Notes: generated from the sequence alone by a model not told the origin. DNA of 64,000 nucleotides from Pseudonocardia hierapolitana (GCF_007994075.1 NZ_VIWU01000001.1:4030001-4094000), one strand, 5' to 3'. Shown: positions 1 through 7,380, counted from the stretch's first letter. Numbers and translations are program-made.

Positions 1-2
1 TC

Positions 3-152
3 GACCCGACGTGGCCGGAACTTCCCGACGGCGAGCACCCCGTCACCGAGCTCGCCAGCCCGCTTCAGGGCTCGCTCTCCCCGTTCGGGGACGTGGAGTT
101 CCCGCTCGACGAGGTGCCTTACGTCCACCCCAGGACGGAGATCAACCGATAG
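3..152 (+). CDS. C-terminal end of an unidentified protein (5' partial)
   Basis: An open frame enters from the left edge and ends at a TAG at 150-152. About 49 residues are visible, acidic and proline-containing, ending in a Tyr-Val-His-Pro-Arg-Thr-Glu-Ile-Asn-Arg tail. I do not recognise the family from this tail. Its stop overlaps the apparent start of the following nucleotidyltransferase gene, and a GGAG sequence inside it sits eight bases before that start, so the two are probably translationally coupled in one operon. Given the Mo-enzyme maturation genes downstream, it could belong to a molybdenum hydroxylase locus, but nothing in the visible residues proves this. Confidence 0.6.
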   Translation, partial: DPTWPELPDGEHPVTELASPLQGSLSPFGDVEFPLDEVPYVHPRTEINR

Positions 153-754
153 CCCCCGCCGGGCTGCTGCTCGCCGCAGGCGCCGGCAGGCGGATGGGCC
201 GGCCCAAGGCGCTCGTGCGGTTCGACGGCGAGCCGCTCGTCCGGCGGGCCGTCGAGGTGCTCGCCGGCGGCGGCTGCACGCCGCTGCTGGCCGTCCTCGG
301 TGCTGCGGCCGAGGAGGTCGAGCCGCTGCTGCCGTCCGGTGTGCGTGCGGTTCTCGCTCCGGACTGGGAAGAGGGCATGGGCGCGTCCCTCCGCGCCGGG
401 CTCGCCGCGCTCGAAGGGCTGGATCCGGTGCCGGACGCCGCGCTCGTGCACCTGGTGGATCTGCCCGGGGTCACCCCTGCGGCAGTGGCCCGCCTCGCGG
501 TCCTGTCCTCCCCCGATGTGCTCGCCCGCGCGGCCTACGAGGGTCGGCCGGCCCATCCGGTGCTGCTCGGGCGGGCCCACTGGCCCGGTGTCCGGGACGC
601 GGCAACTGGCGACTCCGGCGCCCGCACGTACCTGTCGGGCCACCCGGACCTGGAACTGATCGAGTGCGGCGACCTCGCCGTGCCGGACGACGTGGACACG
701 CCGGAGCAGCTCGATCGTGTCGCACAACGAATTCCGCGCTCGCACACCGACTGA
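149..754 (+). CDS. MocA/MobA-like molybdenum cofactor nucleotidyltransferase
   Basis: This family transfers CMP or GMP from the NTP to molybdopterin, giving the dinucleotide form of the cofactor used by Mo hydroxylases. The N-terminal nucleotide-binding signature LLLAAGAGRRMGRPKAL is present. A His-Leu-Val-Asp-Leu-Pro segment corresponds to the metal-binding Asp region, and a GRPAHPVLLGR segment follows, all as in MocA. The start is unusual. The first in-frame ATG (194) would delete the NTP-binding loop, and the GTG at 11 would overlap the upstream gene by about 140 bases. An ATA at 149 lies eight bases after a GGAG and overlaps the upstream TAG, so I place the start there. The stop lies in the loop of a long hairpin shared with the convergent rpf-like gene. 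The cytidylyltransferase versus guanylyltransferase choice is not settled; the nearby XdhC/CoxDE context favours the CMP (MCD) form. Confidence 0.85.
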   Translation: MAPAGLLLAAGAGRRMGRPKALVRFDGEPLVRRAVEVLAGGGCTPLLAVLGAAAEEVEPLLPSGVRAVLAPDWEEGMGASLRAGLAALEGLDPVPDAALVHLVDLPGVTPAAVARLAVLSSPDVLARAAYEGRPAHPVLLGRAHWPGVRDAATGDSGARTYLSGHPDLELIECGDLAVPDDVDTPEQLDRVAQRIPRSHTD

Positions 755-779
755 GGTCGGTGCGCGAGCGCGGAATTCG
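728..779. terminator. Bidirectional hairpin terminator between convergent genes
   Basis: Bases 728-751 and 756-779 are reverse complements with a single mismatch, giving a 24-bp stem around a four-base loop (TGAG). The loop contains the stop codon of the nucleotidyltransferase. The hairpin lies between the ends of two convergent genes and has no T tract, as is common for actinomycete terminators. It should act in both directions. Confidence 0.7.
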
Positions 780-787
780 GCGTGGGA

Positions 788-1399
788 TCAGAGGGTGAGG
801 CGCTGGCCCACCTTGAGGTTGTCCGGGTCGGCCTTCAGCGCCGGGTTCTTCTCGAGGAGCGCCTTCCAGCCGCCTGCGACCTTGTTGGCGGCCGCGATGC
901 GGCCGAGGGTGTCGCCGCGCTTGACGACGTAGTCGCCGCTCGTCGTGGTCTCCTGGGCGGCCAGGCGCACCTGCTCGCCGGAGTTGCCGGACTTGCGTGC
1001 CGAGGCCTCGCGCTGGGTGGAGGACTCGCCGCGGACGCCCGTCTTGCGCGAGCAGGAAGGCCAGGCGTTCCAGCCCTGCTTGGCGAGCACGCGCTCGGCG
1101 ACGATGATCTGCTCCTCACGGCTGGCCTTGTAGGCCACCGGAGCGAACTCCTTGCCGCCGAAGCCCGACCACGTCTTCGGCGAGAACTGCAGGCCACCGT
1201 GGTAGCCGTTTCCGGTGTTGATGTCCCACCGGCCGCCGCTCTCGCACTGGGCGAGCTTGTCCCACGCCGAGTCCGGGGCGGCGTTGGCGGGGGCTGCGAC
1301 GAGCAGCGGGGCGCCTGCGACGGCGCCAGCGACGGCGGTGCGGGCGATGGTCCGACCGGTCCTGCTCGGGGCACGGTGACGGCCGCGGTAGCGGGCCAT
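788..1399 (-). CDS. Rpf-like secreted transglycosylase with C-terminal LysM
   Basis: The product is 203 aa. Residues 1-41 form a signal peptide: an Arg-rich start, a hydrophobic Ala/Val/Gly core and an ANA-A cleavage site. Residues 42-119 match the Rpf/transglycosylase-like fold, with the catalytic Glu53 in QCESGG, the NTGNGYHGGLQFSPKTW segment and a conserved Cys pair. A LysM peptidoglycan-binding domain (about 157-203, YVVKRGDTLGRIA) ends the protein. Rpf proteins cleave peptidoglycan glycan strands and promote resuscitation and growth. I chose the ATG at 1399 because a GGAG lies about eight bases upstream and the signal peptide follows at once; a longer open frame upstream has no coding character. 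It is convergent with the nucleotidyltransferase and divergent from moaC, and has a long leader. Confidence 0.92.
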   Translation of the reverse strand: MARYRGRHRAPSRTGRTIARTAVAGAVAGAPLLVAAPANAAPDSAWDKLAQCESGGRWDINTGNGYHGGLQFSPKTWSGFGGKEFAPVAYKASREEQIIVAERVLAKQGWNAWPSCSRKTGVRGESSTQREASARKSGNSGEQVRLAAQETTTSGDYVVKRGDTLGRIAAANKVAGGWKALLEKNPALKADPDNLKVGQRLTL

Positions 1400-1799
1400 G
1401 GGGCAACTCCGCGCGCTGCGCATCCGGACGACGACCGCCGGGGAGCTGGCGGCGCGGCCTGATCGGCCGCGGGTCCGTTTCCTGTCCTGCGCTTCGTCGG
1501 GGGCGGGGCCGGGATCGCCGGACAGGGGAGCGCTGCGATTCCCGGGATCCGTCCGGATCTGGGGCACCCGGGCGAACCGAGGAGGGACGTTACGTCCGGT
1601 TCAGCCGATCGAAAACCCCCGCCGCGGCCACCGGCATCCTCGGTGCGGTGAGTGAACAGCGGTTGAACGCTCGATCTGCGCAGCTCAGCTGCGACGTCCC
1701 GCTCAACGGTCAAGATATTTTCAGGTTGCTAAGTAGTGGCCTAGATCACGTTTCTAGTGGGTCTCGGCCCGGTCACGGTCGAGGTCGTAGGGTTCCCCT
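1400..1799 (-). promoter_or_regulatory. Long leader/divergent promoter region of rpf-like gene and moaC; possible riboswitch
   Basis: This 400-base stretch holds no convincing gene. It is AT-richer around 1,710-1,760, where divergent promoters for moaC and the rpf-like gene are expected, and it contains a 15-base palindrome at 1,679-1,693. Read on the minus strand, about 1,450-1,620 is a structured, GC-rich leader. It has several short complementary arms, including GATCCG/CGGATC around 1,547-1,560, and a GGAATCGCAGC-type segment. Actinomycete rpf genes are often preceded by the ydaO-type c-di-AMP riboswitch, and this position fits. The match to its conserved core is only partial by eye, so the riboswitch is a candidate, not a call. 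Confidence 0.3.
1679..1693. promoter_or_regulatory. 15-bp palindrome in divergent promoter region
   Basis: CGCAGCTCAGCTGCG is a perfect inverted repeat around a single central base, located between the rpf-like leader and moaC. It could be an operator for either gene; no regulator is evident nearby. Confidence 0.3.
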
Positions 1800-2279
1800 G
1801 TGGAGCTGACCCACGTCGACGCCGCCGGTGCGGCCCGCATGGTCGATGTCACCGGCAAGGAGGCCACCGCGCGCACCGCCGTGGCCACCGGACGGCTGCG
1901 CACCACGGCCGAGGTGGTGGACCTGCTGCGCCGCGACGGGCTGCCCAAGGGCGACGCGCTCGCCACGGCCCGGATCGCCGGGATCATGGGCGCCAAGCGC
2001 ACGCCCGATCTGGTCCCGCTGTGCCACCCGATCGCGCTGAGCGGTGTCGTGGTCGACCTCGAGGCAGAGGGCGACGAGGTCCGGATCCGGGCGACGGTGC
2101 GCACCACCGACCGCACCGGCGTGGAGATGGAGGCGCTGACGGCCGTCGCCGTCGCCGGGCTCACGCTGCACGACATGGTGAAGGCCGTCGATCCCGCCGC
2201 CGTCCTCGACGCGGTCCGCGTCGAGCGCAAGGAGGGCGGCAAGACCGGCACCTGGACCCGGCCCGAGGACCGGTCGTGA
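1800..2279 (+). CDS. moaC: MoaC, cyclic pyranopterin monophosphate synthase
   Basis: MoaC converts the MoaA product (3',8-cyclo-7,8-dihydro-GTP) into cyclic pyranopterin monophosphate in the cytoplasm. The 159-aa product has the usual length. The family landmarks are present: Lys50 in GLPKGDAL, the GIMGAKRTPDLVPLCHPIAL signature with His76, Glu109 and Glu111 in VEMEAL, and Asp125 and Lys128 in LHDMVKA, matching the catalytic positions known for MoaC. The start is a GTG at 1800 with a weak AGGG upstream. Its TGA overlaps the GTG start of the next gene, so moaC, mogA and moaE form a tight operon. moaA, moaD and moeA are not in the window and must lie elsewhere. Confidence 0.95.
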   Translation: MELTHVDAAGAARMVDVTGKEATARTAVATGRLRTTAEVVDLLRRDGLPKGDALATARIAGIMGAKRTPDLVPLCHPIALSGVVVDLEAEGDEVRIRATVRTTDRTGVEMEALTAVAVAGLTLHDMVKAVDPAAVLDAVRVERKEGGKTGTWTRPEDRS

Positions 2280-2758
2280 CCGCGGAGCGGCGGGCGCGGG
2301 TGGTCACGGCGTCGAACCGGGCGGCGGCAGGCGTCTACGCCGACCGCGGCGGCCCGATCATCGTCGAGTGGCTGCGTGAACGCGGGTACGCCACCCCGGA
2401 GCCCGTGGTCGTACCGGACGGGGAGCCCGTGGGCGAGGCCCTGCGGGCGGCCGTCGCCGACGGGGTCGACGTCGTGATCACGACCGGTGGCACCGGGATC
2501 TCGCCGACCGACGCCACCCCCGAGGTCACCCGGGGCGTGCTCGACTACGAGGTGCCGGGGCTGGCCGACGCGATCCGGGCCGCCGGCGCCCCGACCGTGC
2601 CGACGGCGGTGCTGTCGCGCGGGCTGACCGGCGTCGCGGGGCGCACACTGGTCGTGAACCTGCCCGGATCGACAGGTGGAGTTCGAGACGGTCTGGCCGT
2701 GCTGGCCGACGTGCTCGACCACGCCGTCGACCAGCTGCGAGGAGGGGACCACCGATGA
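2276..2758 (+). CDS. mogA: MogA/MoaB-type molybdopterin adenylyltransferase
   Basis: This family adenylates molybdopterin before molybdate insertion. The product is 160 aa, with the diagnostic molybdopterin-binding motif TTGGTGISPTD at residues 69-79, the DxxPEVTRGVLDYEVPGLA segment after it, and the C-terminal NLPGSTGG loop at 128-135. The GTG start lies inside the stop region of moaC (GTGA), and its own TGA overlaps the ATG of moaE, so the three genes are translationally coupled. Assignment to MogA (catalytic) rather than MoaB (often inactive) is by family context and not certain. Confidence 0.93.
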   Translation: MTAERRARVVTASNRAAAGVYADRGGPIIVEWLRERGYATPEPVVVPDGEPVGEALRAAVADGVDVVITTGGTGISPTDATPEVTRGVLDYEVPGLADAIRAAGAPTVPTAVLSRGLTGVAGRTLVVNLPGSTGGVRDGLAVLADVLDHAVDQLRGGDHR

Positions 2759-3198
2759 CCGGAACCGGGACCGGCGCCGCCGTGCTGCGCGCCGAGGTCG
2801 GCGAGGCCCCGCTCGACGTCGCGGAGCACGCGGCGCTCGTGGACCAGGCCGCCGCGGGGGCGGTGGTCACGTTCGCCGGGGTGGTGCGCGACCACGACGG
2901 CGGGCGCGCCGTGCGCGGTCTCGAGTACAGCGCCCACCCCACCGCGGAGAAGGTCGTGGCCGAGGTCGCCGCGGACGTCGCGGCCAGGGCCGTCGGGGTG
3001 CGAGCGATCGCGGTGAGCCACCGGATCGGCCCGCTCGGGATCGGCGACGTGGCGCTGGCCTGCGCCGTCGCCGCCGATCACCGGAAGGAGGCCTTCGCGG
3101 CCTGTGCCGAGCTGGTGGACGAGGTCAAGCGCCTGCTGCCCGTCTGGAAGCACCAGCTGTTCGCCGACGGCACCGACGAGTGGGTCGGCTCGGCCTGA
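2755..3198 (+). CDS. moaE: MoaE, molybdopterin synthase catalytic subunit
   Basis: MoaE, with the thiocarboxylated MoaD, adds the dithiolene sulfurs to cyclic pyranopterin monophosphate. The product is 147 aa. Visible family features are GVVRDHDGGR (43-51), the LEYSAHPTAE segment (57-65), SHRIG (88-92), DHRKEAFAAC (108-117) and the catalytic lysine region VKRLLPVWKHQ with Lys125 and Lys132. The ATG overlaps the mogA stop as ATGA. The gene ends about 37 bases from the end of the convergent second rpf-like gene. No moaD is adjacent. Confidence 0.95.
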   Translation: MTGTGTGAAVLRAEVGEAPLDVAEHAALVDQAAAGAVVTFAGVVRDHDGGRAVRGLEYSAHPTAEKVVAEVAADVAARAVGVRAIAVSHRIGPLGIGDVALACAVAADHRKEAFAACAELVDEVKRLLPVWKHQLFADGTDEWVGSA

Positions 3199-3222
3199 GC
3201 GCCGCCGGCTCGGCATCGGCGC
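3199..3222. terminator. Weak hairpin between moaE and convergent rpf-like gene
   Basis: A six-base stem (GCGCCG at 3,199-3,204 with CGGCGC at 3,217-3,222) lies in the short gap between two convergent genes. The stem is short and the loop long, so this is only a candidate terminator. Confidence 0.3.
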
Positions 3223-3234
3223 CTCGCCATCGGA

Positions 3235-3594
3235 TCAGTCGCGGCCGCGCAGGCCCAGCTTCTTCGAGCAGGACGGCCACGCCTTCCAGCCCTGGTTCGC
3301 GAGGACGCGCTCCGCGACCTTGATCTGCTGCGCCTTGCTGGCCTGGTGGGCCATGCCCTGGCCGCCGTGGGCGCGCCAGGTGCGGTGGCTGAACTGCAGA
3401 CCACCGTAGTAACCGTTTCCGGTGTTGATCTTCCAGTTACCGCCGCTCTCGCACTTCGCGAGCTTGTCCCAGGTCGAGGTCGAGGCCGCGTTCGCGGTCC
3501 CGGCGACGGCGAAGGGGGCGCCGACCGCAACTGCACCGACGACGGCCAGTCGCACCAGCTTTCGGCCCAGGCGGGAATCGGGTCGTGAAGTCAT
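3235..3594 (-). CDS. Small Rpf-like secreted transglycosylase
   Basis: The product is 119 aa. It has a signal peptide of about 37 residues (basic start, Val/Ala/Gly core, ANAA cleavage region) followed by only the Rpf-like catalytic domain: TWDKLAKCESGG with Glu49, NTGNGYYGGLQFSHRTW, and the Cys pair closed by WPSC. It lacks the LysM of its neighbour at 788-1399, so it may be less strongly tethered to peptidoglycan. The ATG at 3594 follows a GGAG by eight bases; an ATG seven codons upstream is poorer. Together with the other rpf-like gene it brackets moaC-mogA-moaE on the opposite strand. Confidence 0.92.
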   Translation of the reverse strand: MTSRPDSRLGRKLVRLAVVGAVAVGAPFAVAGTANAASTSTWDKLAKCESGGNWKINTGNGYYGGLQFSHRTWRAHGGQGMAHQASKAQQIKVAERVLANQGWKAWPSCSKKLGLRGRD

Positions 3595-4095
3595 TTCGGT
3601 GTCTCCTGCTCGCACTGACGAAGCGAACGTGCTCGTCAGCGGGCTGGAGGAAGCCCGCTGATCACGTTCTGGTGATCATGAATTGCCACGGGGGATGGCA
3701 CTCATGAATGCCGTGCTCGACCCGGCCCCGCCTTCTGCTCGACGGACCGGAACCGTGGGACCGGGTGTAGTGCGACGGTTCCGGATGCATTTCGGTCGAA
3801 CCTTCCGATCCGACCGCTCGTTGACCGTACGAGCCGGATCCCGCGAATCGTCAAACTCTGCAGACGTGAGCAACCTCACGTTAATGGAGCGATTGACTTG
3901 ACGATAAGCGGATACGCCCAGGTCAGCAGAGGTCTGATCACGGTTCCATCACGGCGGAACCAATATCTCCAAACCGGAAGTATTACCGATTGCGCCGCGT
4001 TCAATGTGACGCTCCGTGATCGATCGGTTACGCAGCAGGCATGACCGGGCTCACCAGTAGTGGCTGCCCGGCTGCCGGTCCGTCATGCTGGAACC
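3595..4095 (-). promoter_or_regulatory. Intergenic region with structured leader of the small rpf-like gene
   Basis: No convincing gene is seen in these 501 bases; short open frames are Arg-rich and lack coding character. Immediately upstream of the rpf-like gene is a perfect hairpin (3,636-3,661). The part beyond about 3,830 is AT-richer than the surroundings and is the likely divergent promoter region for the rpf-like gene and the MoxR gene. I could not recognise a known riboswitch core here. Confidence 0.4.
3636..3661 (-). promoter_or_regulatory. Perfect 10-bp hairpin in rpf-like leader
   Basis: TCAGCGGGCT and AGCCCGCTGA are perfect reverse complements around a six-base loop. On the minus strand this hairpin sits about 45-70 bases upstream of the start codon, in the 5' leader. 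It could be an attenuator, a stability element or the last stem of a leader structure. Confidence 0.45.
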
Positions 4096-4998
4096 GTGAC
4101 AGAACGCCCCTCGAATGCCGCGGGGTCGCCCGCGGAGCTGGCGGCGGCCCTGCGCTCCACCGGCTACCTCGCCGACGACGGACTCGCCACCGCCGCGTTC
4201 CTCGCGATGCAGATGAACCGTCCGCTGTTCTGCGAGGGGGAACCGGGCACGGGTAAGACCGCGCTGGCGCAGGCGCTCGCCCAGGTGTTGGACGCCGAGC
4301 TGATCCGGCTGCAGTGCCACGACGGCATCGACGCCTCCCAGGCCCTCTACGACTGGGACTTCCCCCGGCAGCTGCTGCACCTGCGCGCCCTGGAGGCGGC
4401 GGCGTCGGCCACCGGGGAGACCCTCGACGCCGACGCGGTCGAGGCCTCGCTCTACGACCCCCGCTTCCTGCTCGCCCGCCCCATCCTGCGCGCCCTGCAG
4501 ACGAGCCCGAGCGTGCTGCTGATCGACGAGATCGACCGCGCCGACGACGAGTTCGAGGCCTTCCTCCTCGAGGTGCTCACCGAGCACGCCGTGTCGATCC
4601 CGGAGGTCGGCGAGATCAGGGCGAAGGAACCGCCGCTCGTCGTCCTCACCTCCAACCGCACGCGAGAGGTGCACGACGCGCTCAAGCGACGCTGCCTCTA
4701 CCTCTGGCTGGACCACCCGGACCTGCAGCGCGAGATCCAGATCCTGCACTCGCGGCTGCCCGGTGTGCCCGAGCGGCTCGCCGCCCAGGTCGCGGGAGCG
4801 GTGCGGAAGCTGCGCCAGCTGGACCTGCTCAAGCCGCCCGGCGTCGCCGAGACGATCGACTGGGCGCGGGCGCTGCAGCTGGTCGGCGCCCGGCACCTCG
4901 ACGTCGACGCCGCGGCAGCCACGCTGGGTGCCGTCCTGAAGTACCGCGAGGACGCCGATCGCATCCGCGTCCAGCTGGACACCCTCCTCGCGTCCTGA
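4096..4998 (+). CDS. CoxD-type MoxR-family AAA+ ATPase
   Basis: The product is 300 aa. It carries a Walker A GEPGTGKT at residues 48-55, a Walker B LLIDEIDRAD around 140, a sensor-1 VLTSN and an arginine-finger region HDALKRRCLY. MoxR ATPases pair with VWA-domain partners to remodel or mature metal enzymes; the CoxD branch inserts sulfur/copper into the Mo-Cu site of aerobic CO dehydrogenase. The CoxE-like VWA gene follows directly and XdhC next, which supports that branch. I use the GTG at 4096; the open frame reaches slightly upstream. Whether the client is CO dehydrogenase or another Mo hydroxylase cannot be told, since no Mo-enzyme subunit lies in the window. Confidence 0.9.
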   Translation: MTERPSNAAGSPAELAAALRSTGYLADDGLATAAFLAMQMNRPLFCEGEPGTGKTALAQALAQVLDAELIRLQCHDGIDASQALYDWDFPRQLLHLRALEAAASATGETLDADAVEASLYDPRFLLARPILRALQTSPSVLLIDEIDRADDEFEAFLLEVLTEHAVSIPEVGEIRAKEPPLVVLTSNRTREVHDALKRRCLYLWLDHPDLQREIQILHSRLPGVPERLAAQVAGAVRKLRQLDLLKPPGVAETIDWARALQLVGARHLDVDAAAATLGAVLKYREDADRIRVQLDTLLAS

Positions 4999-5004
4999 GA
5001 CCGG

Positions 5005-6135
5005 ATGGGACCGACGCTCACACCGCAGGCCACGGACCCGCTCCCCGGGCTCGTGGGGTTCACGGTCGTGCTCCGCAACGCCGGGCTCGCCATCACCACC
5101 GACCGGGTGGTGGCCTTCCTCTCCGCGCTCGACGCGCTCGACGTGACCGACCGGACGCATACGTACTGGGCCGGGCGGCTCACCCTCTGCTCCGACCCCG
5201 ACGACCTGCCGCGCTACGACCAGGCGTTCGCCGGCTGGTTCGAGCCGGGGCAGGGTGGTCGCACCCAGGTGCGCGACGAGCGGCCGCCGCCTCCGCCGCG
5301 GCTGGCCGCGCTCACCCCGGAGGAGGCGGAGGGCGGCGAGGAGGGCTCGGACTCCCCCCAGATCCACGCGCGGGCGAGCGGCACCGAGATCCTGCGCCAC
5401 CGCGATCTCGGCGAGCTCACGCCCGCCGAGCGGGAGCACCTGCGCCGGCTGATGGCGCTGCTGCGCCCGCAGTTGCCCACCCGCGCGTCGCGCAGGCTGC
5501 GCCCGTCCACCCACGGCAGCACCGACCCGGGGCGCACCCTGCGGGCCGCCCTGCGCAACCACGGTGAGCTGCGCGAGCTGCGCAGGCGCGACAGGTCCCG
5601 GCGGGCTCGCCGCGTCGTGCTGCTGCTCGACGTCTCCGGTTCGATGGAGCCCTACGCCGACGCGCTCCTCCGCTTCGCGCACGTCGTGGTCCGCCGGGGC
5701 CCGGCCTCGGTGGAGGCCTTCACGCTCGGCACCCGGCTCACCCGGGTCACCCGCGAGTTGCGGATGCGCGACCCGGAGCGGGCGCTCGCCGCAGCGGCGA
5801 AGGCGATCCCGGACTGGTCGGGGGGCACCCGGCTCGGCGAGGTGCTGCGCGCCTTCGTCGACCGGTGGGGACAGCGCGGCGCGGCCAGGCGGGCCGTGGT
5901 CGTCGTGTTCTCCGACGGCTGGGAGCGCGGCGAGACCGACGTGCTGCGCGAACAGATGAGCCGGCTGCGCCGGCTGGCCCACCGCGTGATCTGGGTGAAC
6001 CCGCACGTCGGCAAGGACGGCTACGCGCCCGTGCAGGGCGGAATAGTCGCAGCGCTGCCGTTCTTGGACGAGTTGTTGGCGGGCCACAGTCTGGCCACCC
6101 TGGAACGACTGCTCGAGGTGGTACGAGATGCGTGA
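5005..6135 (+). CDS. CoxE-like VWA-domain protein
   Basis: The product is 376 aa. The N-terminal half has a helical region and an acidic, Pro-rich linker (about 91-125). The C-terminal half is a von Willebrand factor A domain with the metal-ion-dependent adhesion site DVSGS at residues 209-213, followed by the FSDGWERG segment. CoxE proteins partner MoxR/CoxD ATPases in maturing aerobic CO dehydrogenase and related Mo hydroxylases. The gene starts six bases after the ATPase stop and overlaps the xdhC-type gene by eight bases, so the three are one operon. It has no signal peptide and should be cytoplasmic. Confidence 0.9.
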   Translation: MGPTLTPQATDPLPGLVGFTVVLRNAGLAITTDRVVAFLSALDALDVTDRTHTYWAGRLTLCSDPDDLPRYDQAFAGWFEPGQGGRTQVRDERPPPPPRLAALTPEEAEGGEEGSDSPQIHARASGTEILRHRDLGELTPAEREHLRRLMALLRPQLPTRASRRLRPSTHGSTDPGRTLRAALRNHGELRELRRRDRSRRARRVVLLLDVSGSMEPYADALLRFAHVVVRRGPASVEAFTLGTRLTRVTRELRMRDPERALAAAAKAIPDWSGGTRLGEVLRAFVDRWGQRGAARRAVVVVFSDGWERGETDVLREQMSRLRRLAHRVIWVNPHVGKDGYAPVQGGIVAALPFLDELLAGHSLATLERLLEVVRDA

Positions 6136-7243
6136 TGTCGTGGATCAGCTCGAGGGCTGGTGGAAGAACGGGCAGACCGCGGCCCTCGCCACGGTCGTCG
6201 GGACGTACAGCTCCGCGCCCCGGCAGCCCGGCGCGTCGATGCTCGTCGGGCCCGGCGGTGAGGCCGTCGGGAGCGTGTCCGGCGGGTGCGTCGAGGGCGC
6301 GGTGTACGAGTTGGGCCAGCAGGTGCTCTCCGACGGGCGGCCGGTGCTGCAGCGCTACGGCGTGTCCGACGACGACGCGTTCGCCGTGGGGCTCACCTGC
6401 GGCGGGATCATCGACATCTTCGTGGAGAAGGTCGACCGCACGACCTACGAACAGCTCGCCACCGTGGCCGACGCGATCCGCTCCGGCTCACCGGTGGCCG
6501 TCGCCACCGTCGTCGCCGGGCCCGCGGAGCGGCTGGGCAAGCGGCTCGTGATCTGGCCGGACCGCACCGAGGGCGGCACCGGCTCCGACCGCCTCGACGA
6601 CGCCGTCCGCGACGACGCCCGCGGCCTGCTCGACGCGGGCCGCAACGCGATGCTGCACTACGGCGTCGACGGCCAGCGCCGCGGCGAGGGCCTCGACGTG
6701 TTCGTCGAGTCGTTCGCCCCGCCGCCCCGCATGATCGTGTTCGGCGCGATCGACTTCGCCGCCGCCGTCGCCAAGATCGGCAGCTTCCTCGGCTTCCGGG
6801 TCACCGTCTGCGACGCACGACCCGTGTTCGCCACGGCGTCCCGGTTCCCCGGCGCCAACGAGGTGGTGGTCGAGTGGCCGCACCGCTACCTGAAGGCCGA
6901 GGCCGAGGCGGGGCGGATCGACGGGCGCACCGCCCTGTGCGTGCTCACCCACGACCCGAAGTTCGACGTCCCCCTGTTGGAGGTCGCACTGCGGCTGCCC
7001 GAGGTGGGCTACATCGGGGCGATGGGTTCGCGGCGCACCCACGAGGACCGCCTCGCCCGGCTGCGCGAGGTGGGCGTCACGGACGAGGAGATCGCCCGGA
7101 TGTCCTCCCCGATCGGCCTCGACCTCGGCGCCCGCACGCCGGAGGAGACGGCGGTCTCGATCGCCGCCGAGATGATCGCCCTGCACTGGGGCGGCGTGGG
7201 CAGCAGGCTCGCCGAGCGCGAGGGCCCGATCCACTCTGCTTGA
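6128..7243 (+). CDS. XdhC/CoxI-family Mo hydroxylase maturation protein
   Basis: The product is 371 aa. The N-terminal XdhC/CoxI domain shows GTYSSAPRQPGASM, GSVSGGCVEGAVY and a LTCGGIIDIFVE segment with its conserved Cys. The C-terminal Rossmann domain ends with THDPKFDVPLLEVAL, YIGAMGSRRTHEDR and the GLDLGARTPEETAVSIAAEM signature. XdhC binds Mo cofactor and delivers its sulfurated form into xanthine dehydrogenase-type enzymes. It overlaps the CoxE-like gene by eight bases. It is the last gene of the moxR-coxE-xdhC operon; about 180 bases without a gene follow before the protease. Confidence 0.93.
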   Translation: MRDVVDQLEGWWKNGQTAALATVVGTYSSAPRQPGASMLVGPGGEAVGSVSGGCVEGAVYELGQQVLSDGRPVLQRYGVSDDDAFAVGLTCGGIIDIFVEKVDRTTYEQLATVADAIRSGSPVAVATVVAGPAERLGKRLVIWPDRTEGGTGSDRLDDAVRDDARGLLDAGRNAMLHYGVDGQRRGEGLDVFVESFAPPPRMIVFGAIDFAAAVAKIGSFLGFRVTVCDARPVFATASRFPGANEVVVEWPHRYLKAEAEAGRIDGRTALCVLTHDPKFDVPLLEVALRLPEVGYIGAMGSRRTHEDRLARLREVGVTDEEIARMSSPIGLDLGARTPEETAVSIAAEMIALHWGGVGSRLAEREGPIHSA

Positions 7244-7380
7244 TCGTCTCCGCTCCGCTCCGGCGGGCTCGCGGGCCCTTCCCGGCGCGCTCGCGGCGCA
7301 CGAGGCATGTCGCTTCGAAGAGTCGAGCCACGCGCGGACGCCGCTGCGGAACACGGAGGTCTGGCACGGCGTTCTCCTCG

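Noticed and set aside
1400..1567. N-terminal extension of the LysM-rpf protein
   Set aside because: The frame is open upstream, but the signal peptide begins at the ATG at 1399, which has its own GGAG; the extension is Arg/Pro-rich and would bury the signal.
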